From: an uncultured Eubacteriales bacterium
GTDB taxonomy: Bacteria; Bacillota; Clostridia; Peptostreptococcales; Anaerovoracaceae
Length of the DNA: 64,000 nucleotides
Direction: 5' to 3'
Assembly (NCBI GenBank): GCA_902775345.1
Contig: CACYLW010000008.1
Coordinates: 1-64,000, forward strand
The notes under the pieces were generated by a model. It saw only the letters and a program-made list of their open reading frames with translations. It had not been told where the DNA came from and searched no databases. The first letter of the stretch is position 1. Every line of letters begins with the position of its first letter. The position numbers were made by a program, and so were the translations under genes. Positions 46,108-53,794 of the stretch are shown here, piece after piece.

Positions 46108-46311
46108 CTATCTCCACACCTCTATTGCGGACTCAGGGCAGATCTGGGCGCACATCGCACATCCGATGCAATCCTCAGGTCTTACGGAAGTCGCATAGAG
46201 GTATCCCTTGGAGTTAACTTTTTCGCCGATCTCGATGCACTTCTTTGGGCAGGAGATGACGCAGTAGGAGCATGATTTGCAGGCTTCAGTCGTGATTTCG
46301 ATTCTTGCCAT
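46108..46311 (-). CDS. 2-oxoacid:ferredoxin oxidoreductase, delta (2[4Fe-4S]) subunit
   Basis: The 67-aa protein has two cluster motifs, C-K-S-C-S-Y-C-x3-C-P and C-I-G-C-A-M-C-x3-C-P, and carries electrons out of the enzyme. It is the first of the four oxidoreductase genes, 14 bases before alpha. Confidence 0.92.
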   Translation of the reverse strand: MARIEITTEACKSCSYCVISCPKKCIEIGEKVNSKGYLYATSVRPEDCIGCAMCAQICPESAIEVWR

Positions 46312-46347
46312 TAATATTCCTCCTTCTTAGCAATATCTTGGTTTATT

Positions 46348-47049
46348 CTAATCAACCCACGAGTAGGTCAGGAAGAGGTCGAGAGGCACCAGAGACTTGC
46401 CGGTCATTGCCTGCGCTTCTTCGAAGATCTCTCTTCTCACGCAGGCACTGTTGACGACCGTGAAGCCGTCAAACAGCTCATCGATCCTGTCCAGTCCTTC
46501 CATGAATTCATTAACTGTGGTTGCGTATCCGAGATTCGGATTGCCTAGTATGTATATGTGATCGAGCCTCATGGACCCGAGAATGTGCCGCATCGTGCCG
46601 TCGATCGCGTCAACGCTCTTCGTCCACGGTCTGTACGGATTTACGATATATACCGGAACAGCGTCGTCCCTGCTCAGGAGATCGCTGTACGCTCCTGCGA
46701 ATTTCGCAGCCTGATGGCCTCCGCCTATGTCGAGCAGAGTATAATGATCTGATATGAGCGACACCCTGACTCCGCCGACCATTACCGGTGCGTCGAGATA
46801 CTGCTCCTGATAAATGATGTTCACTCCTCTTTCGGCGAAATCATTCTGCATGTCGCGGGATCTGTAGAGCGGCTTGGTCTGATCGAGGTCGAAGAGATCC
46901 ACCGGCTTTCCGGTCTTCTGCGCGAGTTTGTTCGCGATGTTGAGGATTATCTCGCTCTTGCCCGAGCCGGCCTCTCCGATGAAGACGAAATTCTTCTTTT
47001 CATCCATCAGCTGTTCAAATGTTTTGTCTGATTCGTAAAAAAGTCCCAT
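46348..47049 (-). CDS. P-loop ATP-binding protein preceding the oxidoreductase operon
   Basis: The 233-aa protein has Walker A G-E-A-G-S-G-K-S (about residues 25-32), L-F-D-L-D-Q-T-K-P in switch position and L-L-D-I-G-G-G-H as a Walker B-like motif, a SIMIBI (MinD/CobQ-like) pattern. Its function is unknown. It is 36 bases upstream of the delta subunit and on the same strand, so an assembly or regulatory role for the oxidoreductase is possible. The Shine-Dalgarno is weak. Confidence 0.6.
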   Translation of the reverse strand: MGLFYESDKTFEQLMDEKKNFVFIGEAGSGKSEIILNIANKLAQKTGKPVDLFDLDQTKPLYRSRDMQNDFAERGVNIIYQEQYLDAPVMVGGVRVSLISDHYTLLDIGGGHQAAKFAGAYSDLLSRDDAVPVYIVNPYRPWTKSVDAIDGTMRHILGSMRLDHIYILGNPNLGYATTVNEFMEGLDRIDELFDGFTVVNSACVRREIFEEAQAMTGKSLVPLDLFLTYSWVD

Positions 47050-47061
47050 ATGTTTATACTT

Positions 47062-47096
47062 ACAAAAACAGCTGTCCCCTTGCCCCGGAACAGCTT
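47062..47096 (-). promoter_or_regulatory. Candidate attenuator hairpin in the oxidoreductase operon leader
   Basis: On the minus strand AGCTGTTCC and GGACAGCT form a stem with a purine-rich loop (GGGGCAAGG region), followed by GTTTTTGT. It lies between the predicted promoter and the 47049 start codon, so it would stop transcription before the first gene unless opposed. Confidence 0.5.
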
Positions 47097-47134
47097 CATT
47101 CTATATTACCCATTCGTATTCTCTTGACTATTTA

Positions 47135-47163
47135 TTTATACAATAGAATACACACTTTTGCAA
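47135..47163 (-). promoter_or_regulatory. Promoter of the P-loop/oxidoreductase operon
   Basis: On the minus strand TTGCAA (47158-47163) and TATAAA (47135-47140) are spaced by 17 bp. Transcription would begin near 47128, leaving a leader of about 80 nt. Confidence 0.65.
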
Positions 47164-47210
47164 GTAAAGATTGTGTGAAGGAAACTGCGGCTTTATGTTA
47201 TCATAGGGGC

Positions 47211-48470
47211 ATGAAGATACTCAGCATAACCGCACAAAAGCCGCATTCAACCGGAAGCGGCACATACATGACCGAGCTGGTGAGAGCCTTTGCCCGCATG
47301 GGACATGAGCAAGCCGTTGTCTGCGGGATCTTTCCGGACGACTCAATAGACTTCCCGGAAAATGTCTCCTGCTATCCAGTCTTTTTCACTGATAAAAAGG
47401 CGGACCTGCTTGCTGCGCCATGCAAGGCGGCGCAGGCCCGGTTCAGCTCTCTTCAGTTTCCTGTAGTGGGGATGTCGGATATAATGCCGTACACTTCAAC
47501 GCGGTACCGCGATCTTAGTCCTGAAATGATCTCGCAGTTTGAGAAGGCGTTCATCGACGCTGTCGGACGCGCTGTCTCCGATCTGGATCCCGATCTTATA
47601 ATATGCCATCATCTGTTTTTGCTGACGGCGCTTGTAAGGAAGCATTTCCCGGACAGGCGTATAGCCGGCATTTCACACGGAACGGATCTCAGGCAGATGA
47701 TAAACTGCGACAATCTCCGTGAGACAGTCAGACCTTATATAAAGGAACTTGATGCCGCCCTGGCGCTCCACTCGGAGCAGCGGGCACAGATCATGGATAT
47801 ATTCGGGATGGATGAAAGCCGTGTGTCCGTTATAGGAAGCGGATACAACAATAAGCTGTTCAACACGGAGGGAAGGACCGGACGCGGTCAGGGAGAGCCT
47901 CTCAGGATCGCCTACGCCGGCAAGATAAGCAGGCCCAAGGGAGTTCCGGAGATGCTCGAAGCCCTTGGGATACTGGCTTCTGAAAGCGGCTCTCCTGCCT
48001 TTGAGCTTACGATGGCCGGAGGCTGCCAGGATGAAGCTCTCAAGGACCGTCTTGACAGTCTGCCTCCATATGTGAAATGGCTCGGGCAGATACCGCAGCC
48101 CGCTCTCGCGGAGCTGCTGCGCCGCACGGACATCTTTATCCTTCCGTCATACTTTGAAGGCCTCCCGCTGGTGCTCATCGAAGCGATGTCCGCCGGCGCC
48201 GTACCGGTCAGCACCGATCTGCCGGGCATAAAAAACTGGATAAACGCGAATGTCGGCGGTTCCAATGCCGTATTCGTGCCCATGCCTCAGATGAAAAGCA
48301 TAGACGAGCCGACCGAAGCCGGACGCAGGGCGTTTACCGCTGATCTCGTTTCAACGCTCAGGTATGTCATGTCAGCTTTCGGCACCGGAGAACTGCCCGG
48401 TCCCCTGCCTGATACCTCCGCGATAACCTGGGACGGATTGGCCGCCAGACTTCTGTCGATCTGCATGTAA
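47211..48470 (+). CDS. Glycosyltransferase family 4 protein
   Basis: The start at 47211 follows AGGGGC; a longer frame would read through the divergent promoter. The 419-aa GT-B protein begins M-K-I-L-S-I-T, with acceptor-side S-T-G-S-G-T-Y and the nucleotide-sugar segment G-K-I-S-R-P-K-G-V, then the E-x7-E motif as F-E-G-L-P-L-V-L-I-E-A. It probably moves a hexose onto an envelope glycan or lipid. It is a single gene with its own terminator. Donor and acceptor are unknown. Confidence 0.88.
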   Translation: MKILSITAQKPHSTGSGTYMTELVRAFARMGHEQAVVCGIFPDDSIDFPENVSCYPVFFTDKKADLLAAPCKAAQARFSSLQFPVVGMSDIMPYTSTRYRDLSPEMISQFEKAFIDAVGRAVSDLDPDLIICHHLFLLTALVRKHFPDRRIAGISHGTDLRQMINCDNLRETVRPYIKELDAALALHSEQRAQIMDIFGMDESRVSVIGSGYNNKLFNTEGRTGRGQGEPLRIAYAGKISRPKGVPEMLEALGILASESGSPAFELTMAGGCQDEALKDRLDSLPPYVKWLGQIPQPALAELLRRTDIFILPSYFEGLPLVLIEAMSAGAVPVSTDLPGIKNWINANVGGSNAVFVPMPQMKSIDEPTEAGRRAFTADLVSTLRYVMSAFGTGELPGPLPDTSAITWDGLAARLLSICM

Positions 48471-48475
48471 ACTGC

Positions 48476-48504
48476 GCGCCGCTGTTTATCAGCGGCGCTT
48501 TTTT
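48476..48504 (+). terminator. Terminator of the glycosyltransferase gene
   Basis: GCGCCGCTG-TTTAT-CAGCGGCGC is followed by six T, starting 5 bases after the stop codon. Confidence 0.92.
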
Positions 48505-48532
48505 CTTCAGGCAAAAACTACCTTTAAGTTTA

Positions 48533-48538
48533 TATAAT
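48533..48538 (+). promoter_or_regulatory. Probable -10 box of the aldolase-like gene
   Basis: TATAAT lies 86 bases before the start codon. No clear -35 is present at 17 bp, which suggests an activator-dependent or weak promoter. Confidence 0.45.
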
Positions 48539-48549
48539 CATCACAATTT

Positions 48550-48593
48550 TTTTGAAACCGTATGCTACTATTCTTTTGAAACCGCATGCTACT
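48550..48593. repeat. Two 20-bp direct repeats in the aldolase-like leader
   Basis: TTTTGAAACCGTATGCTACT (48550-48569) and TTTTGAAACCGCATGCTACT (48574-48593) differ by one base and are 24 bp apart. They lie just downstream of the -10 box, as operators or a regulator-binding leader would. Confidence 0.7.
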
Positions 48594-48624
48594 TTTTAAG
48601 CATAAAAAAGGCAGGGAGAGGGAC

Positions 48625-49809
48625 ATGACAAGAGATGAAGCGGCCACAATAATGACTAATGCCCTTAAGGGTTTTCACGGCAGATTCAAAAGGATGTACG
48701 GCCAGCTTTGCGTGCGCGTGGATGAAAACACATTCCTCAGCACCGGCGGCAACAAGATACTTGCCGAGATCTCCGAAGACAGCTATGAGCTCTGCGATAT
48801 TAATTCAGGCGAGCTTGGCGAGATCTTCACAAGAAGAAGCGATATCAACGCTATTTTGTTCGGCTGCTCAGCCGATACTGTTGCCGTATCTGAAAAAGCC
48901 GATGCCCTGCCTGTCACTCTTGAAGACCTGGCCATGCTTACCGGTCCTGAGCTCAGAGTCATACCTGACGCCTCTTCCGCAAGCATCCTTGCAGCACTCA
49001 GGGATTCCTCCGTCTGCCTCATAAAGGGCACAGGCACGATCGCGGTGGGAACTAACTGCCGGAAAGCCGTAGCCGGGGCCCAGATAGTCGAAAAAGCCTG
49101 CGAGGCCGAAGTCCATGGTGAAATGCTTGGAGGCACGGTTCCAATCGAAAAAGCCCTTGCTGAAGAAATCAGAAAGGACTTTGTTTCAGATTATATCAAC
49201 CGCAATGAAGAGCCGAACGCCGAGTACGTCAAATACGATGAAGAAGAATTTGCCGTCAGGGGCAGCCTCATAGACCACGGCAAGGAGCTCGTAAAGAGCG
49301 ATCTTTCATATGGTTCCTGGGGCAATCTGTCCGTCAGACTCAACGATGAAGAGATGCTCATCACCCCTTCTTCCATGGACTACTTTGACATAAGGATCGA
49401 AGACATCGTCAAAGTGAACATCTACACTCTTGATCACGGCAACCAGCGCATGCCGAGCACTGAAGTGAAGATGCATGCAGCAGCGTACAGGGAACTGCCT
49501 GACTGCAGGGCAATGATACAGACCCGTTCCAATGCCATAAGCGTATTCGCCGCATGTGAAGCCGGTTTCGCGCTTGGCGGGGGCGAGCTCCAGGATCTGA
49601 TAGGCGATGTCAAAGTCACAGGATATGCCGCGCCGGGTTCAGATGAGCTCGCGGAAGCTGTCGTTTCCACATTCAGAGATACTCACGCCTGCGTGATACC
49701 TCATCACGGAGCGGTTTTTTACGGTCCGTCACTCGAAGTAGTCATGGCGATAGCCGAAGCTGTTGAGATGAGAGCACGAAACCTTCTCTCTTTCGACTCA
49801 GGACTCTAA
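48625..49809 (+). CDS. Tandem class II aldolase-like protein, degenerate active sites
   Basis: The start at 48625 follows AGGGAGAGG. The 394-aa protein has two class II aldolase/adducin domains (about residues 1-185 and 215-390). The second shows S-Y-G-S-W-G-N-L-S-V-R and late P-H-H-G-A-V-F-Y-G, as in fuculose-phosphate aldolases. The zinc pair H-x-H is replaced by Q-T-R (M-I-Q-T-R-S-N-A), and the first domain also lacks it. Catalysis as a normal zinc aldolase is doubtful. It may be a regulator or bind a sugar phosphate. It is convergent with rarD and overlaps it by 12 bases. Confidence 0.7.
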   Translation: MTRDEAATIMTNALKGFHGRFKRMYGQLCVRVDENTFLSTGGNKILAEISEDSYELCDINSGELGEIFTRRSDINAILFGCSADTVAVSEKADALPVTLEDLAMLTGPELRVIPDASSASILAALRDSSVCLIKGTGTIAVGTNCRKAVAGAQIVEKACEAEVHGEMLGGTVPIEKALAEEIRKDFVSDYINRNEEPNAEYVKYDEEEFAVRGSLIDHGKELVKSDLSYGSWGNLSVRLNDEEMLITPSSMDYFDIRIEDIVKVNIYTLDHGNQRMPSTEVKMHAAAYRELPDCRAMIQTRSNAISVFAACEAGFALGGGELQDLIGDVKVTGYAAPGSDELAEAVVSTFRDTHACVIPHHGAVFYGPSLEVVMAIAEAVEMRARNLLSFDSGL

Positions 49810-50721
49810 CTGCTCCCTGTAATTCTTATATTCTCCATAACTGAAGAACACGAGGCCGATCCAGATTATTGCAAAGGAAATTACCTGCACCCTGTCGATC
49901 GGCTCTTTATATGCCAGTATCCCGAGCAGCAAAGTCATCGTAGGGCTTATGTACTGTGCAAGACCTATGATGAACAGCTCCACCTTCTTGGCCGCGCTTC
50001 CGAAGAGAGCTATCGGTATGAGTGTGATGAGTCCGCTCAGGAACATCAGCGCGTACTTTCCCGGCACTCCCAGGCTGATCGCGCCAACGCCTCTGGTCTC
50101 GATGAAAATGATAGCGAATAACGCGATCACTGCATAGACCATTGTCTCATAAACAAGTTCTATGACCGGCGGCCTGTCCGTCGATTTTTTTATCGCCGAA
50201 TAACATGCCCAGGTAAAAGCCAGACCGAGAGCTACTCCCGGGATCTGTCCGTAATGGACAAGCATGACCGTGAGTGAGATCATGGCAAGAGCCATGGCGG
50301 TCACATTGTATTTAGTAAACTTTTCCCTGAAGATCAGGACGCCGAAAAGACAGATCACGATAGGTTCTATGTAATATCCTATCGAGGCCTGCACCATGTG
50401 ACCGGTCGTCATTGCCCAGATATATGTGCTCCAGTTGGCCGTAAGCAGAAGCCCGGCCGCGAGATATCTGACGAGCACGTCCTTCTCTTTCAGCGGGCTC
50501 CATATCTCCTCCCTGGAATATCTCATCCTTGCCGCGATATACGAATACACGAACATGGTAAGCATCCTGTACAGGATGATGATCCACGACGGTATGGGTA
50601 CAAGCGCCTGCCAGTATACAGGGCAAATGCCCCAGAACAGCTGGCATGCCAGAACGCAGATAACGCCCGATCTGTAGTCGCTGCTTTTTTTATTTTTGAT
50701 TCCAAGACCCTTTTCGTCCAT
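49798..50721 (-). CDS. rarD: RarD-type EamA transporter
   Basis: The start at 50721 has a GGAG 9 bases upstream. The 307-aa protein has ten helices in two EamA repeats, opening G-V-I-C-V-L-A-C-Q-L-F-W-G and later L-L-T-A-N-W-S-T-Y-I-W. RarD proteins were named for chloramphenicol resistance but the natural substrate is unclear. It follows the CGCAxxGCC gene by 13 bases. Confidence 0.9.
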   Translation of the reverse strand: MDEKGLGIKNKKSSDYRSGVICVLACQLFWGICPVYWQALVPIPSWIIILYRMLTMFVYSYIAARMRYSREEIWSPLKEKDVLVRYLAAGLLLTANWSTYIWAMTTGHMVQASIGYYIEPIVICLFGVLIFREKFTKYNVTAMALAMISLTVMLVHYGQIPGVALGLAFTWACYSAIKKSTDRPPVIELVYETMVYAVIALFAIIFIETRGVGAISLGVPGKYALMFLSGLITLIPIALFGSAAKKVELFIIGLAQYISPTMTLLLGILAYKEPIDRVQVISFAIIWIGLVFFSYGEYKNYREQLES

Positions 50722-50734
50722 AAGGAAAACTCCG

Positions 50735-51142
50735 CTAAAGACCAAGCTCCTCTTCAACCAGTTCCGTCGCTATCCTTATGCAGTCATCGCACGATGTGAA
50801 TGCCTTGCCGTCATTTCCGGTCTTGATCTCCTTGCAGACCAGTGCCTTGGCACGCTCCACGAATTTCTTCTGCATGATGCCTGCGGCCCTTGTAGTCTTT
50901 GCCTTTGTCTGGCCTGCCCTCTCCGTATTGCCGTCACTGTACACAAGACCTGCGATCATTGCAGCTCCGCTGATTGCTCCGCAGACTCCCTGCGTAGTTC
51001 CCATTCCGGCTCCGAAGCCTTCGCCCATCTTATAGATAAGGGATTCGTCGATCCCCACCTTATCGGCAAAAGTGCAGGCTACAGCCTGACAGCAGTTATA
51101 TCCGTTTCTGTGCTTTGCGCTGGCATCGTCAGCTCTGCTCAT
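50735..51142 (-). CDS. C_GCAxxG_C_C family redox-type protein
   Basis: The start at 51142 follows GGAGG. The 135-aa protein has N-C-C-Q-A-V (early Cys pair), G-V-C-G-A-I-S-G-A and a late S-C-D-D-C. This matches the C_GCAxxG_C_C family, proposed to bind a metal or carry redox-active cysteines. The function remains unknown. It shares an operon with rarD. Confidence 0.82.
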   Translation of the reverse strand: MSRADDASAKHRNGYNCCQAVACTFADKVGIDESLIYKMGEGFGAGMGTTQGVCGAISGAAMIAGLVYSDGNTERAGQTKAKTTRAAGIMQKKFVERAKALVCKEIKTGNDGKAFTSCDDCIRIATELVEEELGL

Positions 51143-51274
51143 TGTTGTTTCCTCCTGTTTGTTCATTTACGACGAATATGATACCACATTTTTTGCAACA
51201 CTTTGCCTTTTTTAAGATACTATATTAATGAGAGCTCTTAAAAAGCATCTATATTGCTGATTGAGGAAGATCAA

Positions 51275-51781
51275 ATGGATGAAAAACTTATCAACGAAGC
51301 GATAGCCGGGAGCAAGGAGGCGTTCTGCTCGCTCTACGGTGAATACAAGGACAGGCTGTACCGTTACGCTCTCTACAGGCTCGGTGATCCGACCGAAGCC
51401 GAGGATGCCGTAAGTGACTGCGTTCTCGCGGCCTGGAAAAGCATCGGCAGTCTCAGGAGCGGAAAAGCCTTCGGTTCGTGGATCTTCAGGATCCTCTCGA
51501 ATTGCTGTGCGGCGAAGATACGTGAGAAGATCGCAGCGCGCGAGAACCTCGGACGCATCTATGACGCGTCGCCGGGAAACGTATCTGCTCCCGCTTCTCT
51601 TTCGGTCGAACTGGCCGAAGCTCTGTCACAGCTGAAGGATGAGGAACGGGATATCGTATTGCTCAGCATAATAGGCGGGCTGAACAGCACGGAGATAGCA
51701 TCACTTACGGACCTGACCGCAGGAAGTGTAAGGTCGAAGCTGTCGAGAAGCCTCGCGAAGATGCGTGAGTTCTTATCATAA
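51275..51781 (+). CDS. ECF-type sigma-70 family RNA polymerase sigma factor
   Basis: The start at 51275 follows GAGGAAG. The 168-aa protein has region 2 (A-F-C-S-L-Y-G-E-Y-K, then D-P-T-E-A-E-D-A-V-S-D) and region 4 (V-L-L-S-I-I-G-G-L-N-S-T-E-I-A-S-L). It starts an operon with the membrane beta-propeller protein 11 bases downstream, an anti-sigma-like arrangement. Confidence 0.88.
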   Translation: MDEKLINEAIAGSKEAFCSLYGEYKDRLYRYALYRLGDPTEAEDAVSDCVLAAWKSIGSLRSGKAFGSWIFRILSNCCAAKIREKIAARENLGRIYDASPGNVSAPASLSVELAEALSQLKDEERDIVLLSIIGGLNSTEIASLTDLTAGSVRSKLSRSLAKMREFLS

Positions 51782-51792
51782 GGAGAATAAGG

Positions 51793-53745
51793 ATGAGCAA
51801 AGATCATGAACATATAAAAGAATTATTCGACAGCGACAGGATCAGGGCTCCGGAAAGTCTTTCCGAGGAAAACATGCTTGCCATGCTGAACGCTGCCGAA
51901 GAAAAACAGACTGCCGGAGAGTCAGTCAGCCGGGAAGAAAGGAACTATATTCCTGCACGAGCCAAAGCCCGCCCTTCCCTTAAAAGATGGATAGCAGTTG
52001 CGGCAGTAGCAGTCATCGCCGTCTTCGGCATAAGCGGTCTCAGGGATATACTGACCGCTCCTCCTGACACAACGCCTGCCGGGAATGAGCTCTACACGTT
52101 CAAGAGTGAAAATGAGATCGAACGGCTGCTCAGAAGCATGGACAGCACTCCGCGCTTCCGCCTCTTCAAACCGGGTCTGGGGTCCGCCGATGAAGAACTG
52201 GTCGAGTACGAGACTGAAGATTCCGGAGCAACTACCGGAGTTGCCGGCAACGACGCGGTCCCTAAATCGGCAGAGACCGCAGGCCACTCGGAGACATATC
52301 TTCAGGTTGATGAAGTCGATGAAGCGGACATCGTCAAAACCGACGGCAAATATATCTATTATGTTACGGACAGCCGTGAAGTCGTCATCCTTTCGGCCAA
52401 AGGCGGAAAGACCAGAAAGCTCTCCACTGTCGGAAGCAGCGGCATCGAGAACTACATCGAGGATATCTACGTAAAAGGCGACCGGCTCATCACGGTCGGC
52501 ACCGTTTACAGAGATGACAGCGACGAGTCTTCTTCGGGGATCGTAGTATATGACATCAGTGACCGCAGCAAACCGGAAGTGCTCTTTGACTTCAGCCAGA
52601 CCGGAAGCATACTCTCAAGCCGCATGGTTGGAGACTGCGTATACCTCGTTACCAACGACTACGTTTACAGAGGCGGACGCACCGTGCCTATGTGCGGCAG
52701 CGCCAAAGAACTCAAGGGACTCGGAGCATCAGACATCTGCTGTGTTCCTGATCCGCGCACGACCTCGTACATAGTGCTCAGCGCGGTCGACGTCTCTTCG
52801 GGTGAACAGGGAAGATCGGCGACAAAAGCCGTTTTCGGGGCAAGCGATCAGATCTACTGCAACGACCGCAACCTCTACTGCACCTCAATGGAATGGCCGG
52901 ATGACAGCGGCGCATATTATACCCGCATAGTCCGCGCCAGCCTGGACGGTCTCAGGGTCAAGGTCAACGCTACCACAAAAGTGCGCGGATCCGTCGATTC
53001 CCAGTTCTCCATGGATGAGCGCGACGGGTACTTCCGTATCGCGACTACCTCGAACCGCGCAGGCATCGACGTGAACAACCTGTATGTCCTCGACTCAGAA
53101 CTTAGGGAGGCCGGCAAGGTAACTGGATTCGCCCGCAACGAAAGCATAAAGGCCGTCCGTTATATAGGTGACAAGGCGTATGTCATCACTTACGAAGCGA
53201 TCGATCCGCTCTTCATAATCGATCTGTCGGATCCTGCAAGTCCGCGCATCGAAGGAGAAGTGAAGATAGACGGTTTCTCCACCCTTCTCGTCCCTGTCAG
53301 CAAGGACAGGCTGCTCGGGATCGGTCACGCGACCGGCGACAACGGTTACGGCGGCGAATACGACAGCGGACTCAAACTGGCGCTCTTTGACATATCCGAC
53401 CCGTCGGAGCCTAAAGTGCTCGACAGCAAGGAATTCAAGGATATGTCAAGCATCGCCCAGTACGATCACCACGCGCTGATGGTCAACAGCGACGAGGGAT
53501 ACTTCGCGATCCCTTACGAGGTCTGGGATTACTCTGATATCGAAGATTCGGAGGAAGAAGGCACGGAAGAACCGGAAGACTCTTTCGACACCGGCGTGCT
53601 GCTCTTCAAGGCCGGAGACAGCATCGGTCCGGTCGACAGGCACAGCCTTGACGGATCGTCGATCTGCAGAAGTGTTTACATAGGCGACTGGGTATACGCC
53701 CTCGACGCTGACGGAAACGCAAAGAGCTTCAGGCCTTCCTTCTGA
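51793..53745 (+). CDS. Membrane-anchored beta-propeller protein, probable anti-sigma factor
   Basis: The 650-aa protein has a short cytoplasmic part (residues 1-62) that could hold the sigma factor, a single helix (about 66-82) and a large extracytoplasmic beta-propeller of the Beta_propel (DUF2074-like) type with V-D-E-V-D-E-A-D-I-V-K-T-D-G and repeated Y-V-T, Y-D-I-S-D blade motifs. AAGGAG precedes the ATG. The extracytoplasmic propeller may sense a ligand or cell-surface state and release the sigma factor. The anti-sigma role is inferred from operon and topology. Confidence 0.75.
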   Translation: MSKDHEHIKELFDSDRIRAPESLSEENMLAMLNAAEEKQTAGESVSREERNYIPARAKARPSLKRWIAVAAVAVIAVFGISGLRDILTAPPDTTPAGNELYTFKSENEIERLLRSMDSTPRFRLFKPGLGSADEELVEYETEDSGATTGVAGNDAVPKSAETAGHSETYLQVDEVDEADIVKTDGKYIYYVTDSREVVILSAKGGKTRKLSTVGSSGIENYIEDIYVKGDRLITVGTVYRDDSDESSSGIVVYDISDRSKPEVLFDFSQTGSILSSRMVGDCVYLVTNDYVYRGGRTVPMCGSAKELKGLGASDICCVPDPRTTSYIVLSAVDVSSGEQGRSATKAVFGASDQIYCNDRNLYCTSMEWPDDSGAYYTRIVRASLDGLRVKVNATTKVRGSVDSQFSMDERDGYFRIATTSNRAGIDVNNLYVLDSELREAGKVTGFARNESIKAVRYIGDKAYVITYEAIDPLFIIDLSDPASPRIEGEVKIDGFSTLLVPVSKDRLLGIGHATGDNGYGGEYDSGLKLALFDISDPSEPKVLDSKEFKDMSSIAQYDHHALMVNSDEGYFAIPYEVWDYSDIEDSEEEGTEEPEDSFDTGVLLFKAGDSIGPVDRHSLDGSSICRSVYIGDWVYALDADGNAKSFRPSF

Positions 53746-53794
53746 CTATCTATATTTGCAATAGAAAAACCGTGTAAGTATAATAAACAGGACT

